Made by a program: the position numbers and the translations under genes. 64,000 nucleotides of DNA from positions 3,472,001 through 3,536,000 of the forward strand of contig JAEUWY010000006.1 in the NCBI GenBank assembly GCA_022059125.1. The letters run 5' to 3'. The first letter of the stretch is position 1, and every line of letters begins with the position of its first letter. A model generated the notes under the pieces. It was not told where the DNA came from and did not search any database. It saw only the letters and a program-made list of their open reading frames with translations. The stretch comes from Corynespora cassiicola. Its lineage: Eukaryota > Ascomycota > Dothideomycetes > Pleosporales > Corynesporascaceae. Below are positions 56,858 to 64,000 of this stretch, piece after piece.

Positions 56858-57193
56858 TCTCGCAAATCTCTCCAGCAGCTCGATGAGAACCAGGGCGTAA
56901 CTAAGCATACGGGGCGGCTCCTAATGTACTCCCCAGACTCCAGCACGCCGCCGCCGATCACTGAATCGGGCCGCCGACATCTACCACCCCAAGCCGGGTC
57001 TTCATCACCCACCAAAGTGCTCATCACTCAGTACCCCACAATTGGAGGGAAAAGTACCCCAATGGCAGCGATACTAGCATGTCATGCACCGAAATCTCGG
57101 CAACCAGCTGTCCATTCAGCCTAAAGAGGCTCCGCAGCGGGACGAGCTTCGTCTCAAAGAATGGTGCGCGTGCGGAAAGAAGTCCGGGATCTC

Positions 57194-57216
57194 CCCCGCA
57201 ACCCACCCATGCGGGG
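57194..57216. promoter_or_regulatory. Paired CreA/Cre1-type (SYGGRG) sites, inverted
   Basis: GCGGGG occurs on the plus strand at 57211-57216 and on the minus strand at 57194-57199, separated by 11 bases and about 340 bases upstream of the alpha-glucuronidase ATG. CreA, the carbon catabolite repressor, binds SYGGRG, and closely paired sites are the ones usually functional. Hemicellulase genes are commonly under this control. The motif is short and may occur by chance. Confidence 0.3.
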
Positions 57217-57901
57217 AAGCGTGCACATCTGCGGGTTTCCTCTTCTGATGTTGCGGCGCCGGTTATGTGTAGGGCCGAGGTGGGTTGGGTTCGGGCGAAT
57301 TGAGGACGACGAGGTGGAAGGGTGCAACGGTATGTTGCATTGGGTCGCGACCGCCATCGCGCAAATTACTTCGAAGTTTACAAGCACATGTCCACGTTGC
57401 TGTGTGTGAGGTTAAGAGCGCACTAATTGCGATCATGACTCTCCGACCAGCATCTCCATCTACCTATTTCCAGTCTATAATCACCAGCTCATATTTTGCA
57501 TCATTGAGTTGCGGCTCGCTGTTCCTCCCAGGGTGTCGTAAGAGTATTTTCTTCCGCTAAAAGTTTGTGTACAAGACTGTAGGCTCAGGGTTTTGATAAA
57601 CGCGAACAGATGTGCGAGAGTAATAATACGCTTTGTGCGTCGAGAGGCAGTTATTTACATATTTCGAAATCATGGCCTCCTTGACTTCTGTCTCGGTATC
57701 AAAGGTTACAGCAAATGGCTGCAATAGGCCCACTGCCCAAAATAAACAGTCTGAAAACCCGGATGACCAACACTGTAGTAGCCACCAGGGGATTCAGCTT
57801 TAGAATGTTTCTCAGAATATCTCGAAGTCGCATGGAAATAGCTTCATTCGATGCTAAATCGATGTGGGACTATATATACTCTCCATGACGATATAAGCGA
57901 T

Positions 57902-57931
57902 GGTGACGGTGACGGTGACGGTGACGGTGAC
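57902..57931 (+). repeat. (GGTGAC)5 hexanucleotide repeat
   Basis: Five perfect GGTGAC units in non-coding sequence. It is a microsatellite likely to vary in copy number between strains; no function is implied. Confidence 0.9.
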
Positions 57932-58441
57932 GTTCTAGGCGGAATTTTGGTACCATGCATAGATTATTGGAGCTTAAGCAACTGCTCATCGTTCCAGAAC
58001 AGTATTGTTTCGCCCTCGAAGGGATTAACCTAAAACTATACTCGACGACAAAGTGAGCGCCGAAACCAACTACCTTACGTCCCGCCGTATCGTTTAATAC
58101 TACTGGCGTCGAATTGCTCACCCGTGTGGTAAGGAAGACTACAGGAAGTCATTGTGGATGGTGATGAGGCTATTCGCGGGTTTGTACCCATCCTCGCGGC
58201 TTGCGGGGTCAAGTTCACTGGGAAAATCTCGGCCTACTTGTGTCCAGATCTTTAACATCGCGCATCAAACATGACATATAGCTTTCTGGAAGTTTTCCAA
58301 AAGTCTTTGTTTTTATAGGGGACCCGATCAGGGGCTGGCCAAGAACCCGAAGGTACTATGCATAGCCCCCAGCCGGGAAGACTAACCGGTCACCCCCTTT
58401 CCTCCCCTTCCTCCTCCTTCTCCATCTCCTCCATTCTCCTC

Positions 58442-60571
58442 CTACTCTTCCTCCATGATCCGCGCCTGGCGCGGGAACATGTGAGAGTTGAAGGTCCTGA
58501 GTGTCGGACCCTGAGGCCGCGACCGGACCTCCAACTCCACCTCCTCACCGTCTGCCCCCTCGTCATCGCTCGGAGAGCACCGTCCGAGCGCTTCCCGAAT
58601 GTTCTCCTTAGAGACGATGCGAGGACCGAGCACGGGGGTGGCGAATCCCCGTGCAAGGTCGAGGTCGGGCTCAACGTCGACGTCGTCGTCGTTGTCGGAG
58701 CCGCGACCCCGGGGCCCGAGCGGTGGGGAGTCATATGTTCCCGGCCAGGGGATCTTGCGCGGTGTGTTGTCCTTGGTCTCTGCCTTGCTGCGCATGATGT
58801 AGCGGTTGCCGATGTAGCCTACGGGGACGATGGGCGCTGGAGCTGGGGCGCGGCGGGGGCGCGGGACTGGGGTGTTTGGAGCTTCTTCCTCGGTATTTGA
58901 GGTGGTAGCAGCAGTTGCAGCGGAATCAGTGGTATTCTGTCGACGAGCAGGTGTGCGCTTGGGTGGAGGCGGCTCGTCGTTTGCAGTTACTTCATAGCGG
59001 GGCAGCCTGACGGGCACATCCCTCTTGACGTGTGGGTAGATGTCGTACTCTGAGTAGGCAGGCCTGATGATCTGGTATGGCTCGCGGGGAGACTCATTGT
59101 CGCTGTCTGAAGCACGCTGCTTGCCTTTACCCTTGGGTTCAACGTTGAAGTCGCGCTCCACAGGAGTGAGAACGTCGCCTTGGTGGCTAGACGCCCCGCC
59201 AATCTTGGGCATATGCGGTACGTCTTCGTCATCATCTGAGATATAGTGCGGATCTTTGTTGTAGCGACGACGACGGTGGGGAGTATGCGCTGCCGCCTTG
59301 GGGCTACCATGAGGACGGTTTGGTGTAGGCGGAATTTCAACCTCGCGTGTGACGCCGTGAAGAGATGGCTCTCGGCCCTCTTTTAGTTTGCTCTTGTCGG
59401 ACTTGCGGTGGTCACTGGGTGTGTCAGAAGCTTTCACAAATCCATATCTACCATACGGAACAGCGGCAGCTGGGGAGGCTTTTTGGGAAGAGGAATGGCC
59501 GAAGGACCGACGAACGGCAGTCGATTTAGTGGAAGCATTTCTCCTAAGTGAAGACAGGCTGTGTCGATTCCAGGCCTTGGAGTCGTCGCTATCATCGCCA
59601 ATTTTGCTACTGTACCTGTGTTTGGTCTCGAGCGCTGCCAATGTTTCTTTGCGAGCTTTCTTCTCCTTTTGTTCAGCGAGCCATGATGATACGCGGCCGT
59701 TGAACTTGGGCTTGCTAAAGATGCCGCCGTACTGCGAGTAGCTTTGACGAAGTTCATCGCCTTCTTCATCAGTATCGGTGCTAGCAGCTACGGTTGAAGA
59801 CTCATTTGACGGACCGAAATCATATGGGTCGCTACTAATTTTATATTCCTTGTGTGAAGTTACCATACGGTAAGGAGTTGAGGGAGTTTCGGACGCCCCG
59901 CTAGCAACCTGCTTGGGTTGATCGATGTTTGGCTGTGGGAACGCAAGCTGGCTAGGAGCGCGCCCCTCGATAAAGGAGGCAAGACGACCGTAGTTGCGAC
60001 GGCCAGGTTTGTTGTAGGATTCACGGACCGCATCGACGATGGGAAGAAAGACCTCTTCGAAGACAGTCGCGACGTTCTTGCATTGAAAGTACACGAAGCC
60101 GAGCGGATTCTTTGCCTTTCCGACTTTGAAGCTCTGCAGAAGCCAGGCAAAGAGGAACTTCTCGTGTTCTGCAGCAATCCAGCCGCTCTTGTCGACGGTA
60201 CGCTCAGCGCTCGCATCGCGTGGGTGAGTGCGCAACTTGCCCTCGTCGAATTGGGTGTAAGTTACGAGGATGTCGCGACGTGTGACTTCACCAGGTTTTG
60301 ACTCGCGCAAAGCGCCATTGACTGAAGTCGGAACGAGGTAGAAGCCGTCGCGGTAGTCGGCCCAAGGTAAGAGGAACGCCTCGAGGCCAAGAACTTGTTG
60401 CTCAAGGTGTGAGAAGCCGTTGTCAGAATCCACTTCATCGAGTTGGAAGAGATGACACACAGCTAACTTGAGCCGCTTGTCCATCTTTTCATTGAGTTGC
60501 TTCTCTTTTTGAGGTGTAAACATGCCGCGTAGCGAACCTCCCATGGCCGTAGCGTGGGCATCTCGCTCCAT
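58442..60571 (-). CDS. Conserved-looking 709-residue protein of unknown function
   Basis: One uninterrupted frame of 709 residues. The N-terminal third (about 15-200) looks folded and includes VCHLFQLDEVDSDNGF, DYRDGFYLVPTSVNGALRES and a hydrophobic/aromatic block FLFAWLLQSFKVGKAKNPL. The remaining two thirds are low-complexity: Ser/Pro/Arg-rich with acidic patches (DDDEDV, DNDDDVDVE), an RHRRRRY-like basic patch and PPPPKRTPARR. That suggests a disordered scaffold or regulatory protein, probably nuclear or cytosolic, since no signal peptide or membrane segment is present. I do not recognise the folded region as a named domain. Codon use is like neighbouring core genes, and the frame on the opposite strand is clearly a shadow. 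Confidence 0.8.
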   Translation of the reverse strand: MERDAHATAMGGSLRGMFTPQKEKQLNEKMDKRLKLAVCHLFQLDEVDSDNGFSHLEQQVLGLEAFLLPWADYRDGFYLVPTSVNGALRESKPGEVTRRDILVTYTQFDEGKLRTHPRDASAERTVDKSGWIAAEHEKFLFAWLLQSFKVGKAKNPLGFVYFQCKNVATVFEEVFLPIVDAVRESYNKPGRRNYGRLASFIEGRAPSQLAFPQPNIDQPKQVASGASETPSTPYRMVTSHKEYKISSDPYDFGPSNESSTVAASTDTDEEGDELRQSYSQYGGIFSKPKFNGRVSSWLAEQKEKKARKETLAALETKHRYSSKIGDDSDDSKAWNRHSLSSLRRNASTKSTAVRRSFGHSSSQKASPAAAVPYGRYGFVKASDTPSDHRKSDKSKLKEGREPSLHGVTREVEIPPTPNRPHGSPKAAAHTPHRRRRYNKDPHYISDDDEDVPHMPKIGGASSHQGDVLTPVERDFNVEPKGKGKQRASDSDNESPREPYQIIRPAYSEYDIYPHVKRDVPVRLPRYEVTANDEPPPPKRTPARRQNTTDSAATAATTSNTEEEAPNTPVPRPRRAPAPAPIVPVGYIGNRYIMRSKAETKDNTPRKIPWPGTYDSPPLGPRGRGSDNDDDVDVEPDLDLARGFATPVLGPRIVSKENIREALGRCSPSDDEGADGEEVELEVRSRPQGPTLRTFNSHMFPRQARIMEEE

Positions 60572-61269
60572 CCTGGCAATTGGCGGAGCAAGATACTCGG
60601 CAGTTGAAGCGACAGTATTGTAGGTATCAATTGAATATTTGCATAGTAAATCAGTGTGAATGGTTAGGGGGATCAGAGTCGTGAAGTAAGTGAGCTAGAG
60701 GCCGTAAGGCAAAATAAGAGTGTGTGGACGGCTGCGGGAGTTCACGCCAAGAAGCAAACGGAGGTCGGGCTCCGGCAGAAGTGAATGCTAGACGCGTTCT
60801 TGGGCATATATTCAATCAAAAAGATTTTCACTTAGAGTTTTGGAAAAGCTGACCGATTATTCGCCCAAACTCTGAGATTCGCACTTGCTCAGGCACCATG
60901 AAACAGGACATGGAATACAGTTAGCTATATAGTCTATATAGCATATCTTCATTGGCATCATAATCTCTATTCCTAAGCAGAACTGTGATGATCACGCGCA
61001 TCTACATTTCAAATCTACACATATCTCACAATTTTACTTCCAAGTCTCACTTTTACACTCAATTCTTGCGCTCACTCTCACAACATCATCTTACATTATG
61101 ACAATTTTACTTATGTAACTAGCATCTCTCAATTCAAATGGTTGTTGTTTTCACAGAAGCTAATCGCTTTTAGTTGAAGGTCATCACTACAATACATCCA
61201 TCTATCTTTGATCCTCGCGCGACAAGACAGCCCATCTCAGCACTCTGATCCAACAAGACAACTGCAGTC
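60572..61269. other. AT-rich intergenic region
   Basis: About 700 bases upstream of the 709-residue gene. It holds that gene's promoter and then becomes AT-rich. No gene seen. Confidence 0.45.
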
Positions 61270-62316
61270 ATGAGTTCAAGAGGGATAATAAACAAAGTTG
61301 AAAAAATTACATACGCAGATGTTAGGCAACTCTTAGTAGACAATTGGAGAGCAATTCAAACTTTTGCCTGATCCAAGCAGCTATCATGTCACGGAGCACT
61401 CCGGTAGGAAATTTCTAGAGATTGGGAAGCACAAGGAAGGAAACAAGGTTTTTGTCATCCTAGAAGGGGAACAACGGCTCAGTATCAGAGCTGAGCTCGG
61501 TAACAAGATGATAGAGTGGCCTTACCCGAGATGGCCCTTCGATGATCCAGGGGACTACAACAAATTGGAACCATCTTTCGACAGAATCTTCGATACCAGA
61601 AGTCATAAAAGTAGAGAGGACTACAGAGCGTTCTTTCTTTTTGTGTTTCTCGCAAGTGGGAACATTCAAGATATAGATGTCTATGTGGGTTTCAAGAGCA
61701 GCCTGTGTAAAATGGTGGAGTCACTTGCACCAACAGACAATATATCGATATAACCTAGGAAATTTGTATCGTTATCTCAGATAAAAAATTCTAGTGCGCC
61801 CAAAATGGCCTTCCGTGGCACCGGTGATTCCTCTCGGTCGGAGACACCGGTATAGAAACCAATTCTGAAGACCCACAGACTGATAGGGATTGGGACATAA
61901 TCGAATCAAAGATATCAACTCAAAGAGCTTCCTCTCAAATCCAGCTTTCTATCCATGCAGCCTTGAAAAAGGAACTGGCAAAGAAATCTCAGGAAGCTTG
62001 TGACCTCACAGAAAGGATCAAAACCAAGGATGTAGAGCACGAGCGACTCAAATATCAGATAAGAAAAATTACCCAAATACTTCAGATCATGACGCGTGAT
62101 AATTGTCATGCAGAGATTCTGAAGCATCCGGCTGAGAAGCAGGTAAAAGAGATCAGGAACCAACTTCAGGATCGCGATGCAAAGATTGAAGATCTCGAAA
62201 GGAAGGTCCAGATAGCAGAGTATTCTCTCGAAGAGGAGAGACAGAGAAGGCAGGAGGTAAAAGATGAACTGAACAAGTACCTTGAAGAGCAGAAGGCCCT
62301 GGTGGCAAGATATTGA
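61270..62316 (+). pseudogene. Unidentified locus with coiled-coil C-terminus, possibly broken
   Basis: Three protein-like pieces lie in order. A 33-codon piece from the ATG at 61270 (MSSRGIINKVEKITYADVR) stops at TGA 61369-61371. A second frame covering 61364-61753 continues smoothly from it (PDPSSYHVTEHSGRKFLEIG), as if one base had been gained or lost in the ACTTTTGCC region. A third frame from about 61828 to 62316 contains RIKTKDVEHERLKYQIRKI and ends with a strong heptad-type Glu/Lys/Leu/Arg coiled coil. I could not find introns that join the three in phase with confidence. It may be a real multi-exon gene I have mis-spliced or a frameshifted relic. No family is recognised. Confidence 0.4.
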
Positions 62317-63373
62317 GTGCTAGTTCAAGATAATATAGCTGGTAGCTATTCTCCTAGCATCGGGCCTCATTCATTACAATTTTCATATCGTATTTACTGG
62401 GCTATCACCCAGCAACTACGACTACTGATTGAACTTGAAGGGGTTTGATTATTGGCTCAGTTCATGCCATTTTTTCCTGAATGAGATTTGAAGGTCGGCA
62501 ATAGTCGGCTTCTTCGCACAAGCTTGACCGTAGTCGAAGCATGATCAAACGGGGCGTCATGCGTGAAAAACCTAAAGAATTCGCCAAGACAAAATTTGCT
62601 CTGTACTTGAATGTAGGTTCTACTGTAGCTTAGAGACGTGAGGGACCATGTCCATGAATAAGTGAACAGTGCCCAGCGCGGCACAGGTGGTCTAGCCCTA
62701 GCGGCCGTTCCACACGTCACAAATCTTCGAATGATGACTCGCAGAGTTTTAGAGTGGCAGGCCTGAGGCGCAATGGTGCCACAGCCTTGAAGTGCATGCG
62801 AGCTTACTGCACCCCCTCTCCATATGGGGGCCACAGTGACTCCGCCGTAAGCAAGGCCCAATTTCGGGTTTTCGGAGGCCGAGCGAGCCACAAATCTTCC
62901 TGCGCACCAAACAAAGAAAAACCATCCCGCAAACATCGCACCATCACAGTAATGCAATTGACAATTCACTATTTTTCTCGTTCTCAGTATTCCTTTGGGA
63001 TTTACTTTTCACTCTATGAGATTGGCAAGGCTGTTTCATGTTCTCCCCGCTGGGGCTGTGATCCTTGTATACGAATCCTACACCAAAAATGGCCCTACCC
63101 CTGCTGCCTAGTGTGCCGGACTCCGGTCCGTACTGCGCCCGACGGTGACTGGTCCGCATGTATGATTTGGGGAAATACCCATAACAAAGATCAACGGGGC
63201 GCAGCCATGTAGGATCGGGTACAGTTGGGCGTACATTCCCAGAGCCTTTGGCAAAACCGAAGCCCTCCCTCCCAGCCTGACGCTCACTCAACACTCGCAC
63301 TCTCGGACACGCAGACCGGCGCATCGCGCGCTTTACACTCATTCGAAACAAACAAGAGGCATAACCTTACGCG
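62317..63373. other. Intergenic region
   Basis: About 1.06 kb before the last gene, GC content rising to the right. Frames on both strands overlap and show no family resemblance. The end is the promoter of the membrane protein gene. Confidence 0.45.
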
Positions 63374-64000
63374 ATGGCCTACGACAGGATCCTCAAGTTG
63401 ACTGTTGTTCCGGCGATTTCGCTCTTTATCTTCTCGCTCGTAGCGACGGTGCTGACGGCGCATGCGTGGATCATCACAGACTGGCTCTCTGCACGATGGA
63501 TCCCAATCATGAAGACCGACGACGATGGTGAGCTATGGAAAGACGATGTTGTCATCGAGTATACGACACCTTCTACCGACTCTACCATTGTGTCTGGAAC
63601 ACTTGGTCTCGCTGCAGGTGTTGTCGGGTGGCTGGCCTGGGCGCATCTGCGAGCCCCTGGCCTGGATGTTGCGTATCAGAAGGTATTTTTGCAATAAACC
63701 AACAGATACAATTTATCATTCTGACATGATTGGCAGAATCGTATCGTGTTTTGGACCATAGCTTCTTGTGTGACATCAGGCGCGGTAGTAGCGTCTGCCA
63801 TCGCCTCCATCATTCTTCATTTCACCGGCAGGGGGGATGATGAGTATGGCTGCAAGTCTGGAATCTTTCGCAATAACACTGCAAGGTTCACGAACATGTG
63901 GTGCACGCGCGAGATTGCAGCGTGTGGTTTTCTCAAGGATCACGTCAATGCCGTGGAGCAGGACGGTCGGGTCTATCCTGGCATCGCATGCAGCGAAACT
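63374..64000 (+). CDS. Multi-pass membrane protein of unknown family (3' end outside the window)
   Basis: Exons 63374-63682 and 63737-beyond 64000 (54-nt GT-AG intron) give the first 191 residues. Three hydrophobic segments are visible: about 10-32 (VVPAISLFIFSLVATVLTA), 72-91 (IVSGTLGLAAGVVGWLAWAH) and 106-128 (IVFWTIASCVTSGAVVASAI). A loop after the third has paired cysteines and an NNT glycosylation site (YGCKSGIFRNNTARFTNMWC). This four-helix tetraspan-like arrangement is common among uncharacterised fungal surface proteins. I do not recognise a named family, and the fourth segment would lie beyond the window. Confidence 0.7.

Larger units (their letters stand above)
56858..58441. other. 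Long intergenic region upstream of the alpha-glucuronidase
   Basis: About 1.6 kb with no supported gene. It contains the alpha-glucuronidase promoter, candidate CreA sites, a perfect hexanucleotide repeat at 57902-57931 and, at its right end, the 3' side of the 709-residue gene. Frames near 57080-57410 are GC-rich and overlap each other. Confidence 0.5.

Overview
The window is nuclear DNA of a filamentous ascomycete (Pezizomycotina). The evidence is many short (about 46-100 nt) GT-AG introns with CTRAY-like branch sites, fungal-specific families (Zn2Cys6 regulators, fungal rhodopsin-domain membrane proteins, DUF1996 and Mid2-like proteins, GH67 alpha-glucuronidase) and a TTAGGG-type telomere motif. 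I cannot place it below subphylum with confidence.

Layout. (1) 1-17.4 kb is a GC-rich, mostly housekeeping block: a Nop4/RBM28-type ribosome biogenesis protein, a Mid2-like surface protein, an MFS transporter, a Zn2Cys6 regulator, ribosomal protein uL6 (RPL9) with seven introns, an aldo/keto reductase and a small DUF6699-like protein. (2) At 17,428-17,457 five perfect CCCTAA units form an interstitial telomeric tract. (3) 17.5-38.5 kb is an accessory island. It holds a rhodopsin-domain membrane protein, two secreted FAD-linked (berberine-bridge-type) oxidases, a C2H2-type regulator, an NmrA/isoflavone-reductase-like protein, a copper amine oxidase, a short-chain dehydrogenase, a phytanoyl-CoA-dioxygenase-type Fe(II)/2-oxoglutarate oxygenase and a Zn2Cys6 regulator. 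No PKS, NRPS, terpene cyclase or DMAT synthase is visible. (4) 38.5-50.3 kb is mixed: an unidentified gene relic, an intact CUE-domain protein, a second rhodopsin-domain protein, a cytochrome P450 pseudogene with RIP-like stops, a third Zn2Cys6 regulator and a secreted DUF1996 protein. (5) 51-64 kb returns to core genes: a bifunctional aminodeoxychorismate synthase, a secreted GH67 alpha-glucuronidase, a large low-complexity protein of unknown role, an unidentified coiled-coil locus, and a membrane protein cut by the window end.

Working together. The island enzymes are redox tailoring or catabolic functions centred on an amine: the amine oxidase would make an aldehyde, and the FAD oxidases, dehydrogenase, NmrA-like protein and dioxygenase could process the product. 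The clustered Zn2Cys6 gene is the obvious candidate regulator. This pathway is inference. The enzyme families themselves are well supported by catalytic residues visible in the translated exons. Gene models were spliced by eye from donor and acceptor signals and reading-frame continuity.
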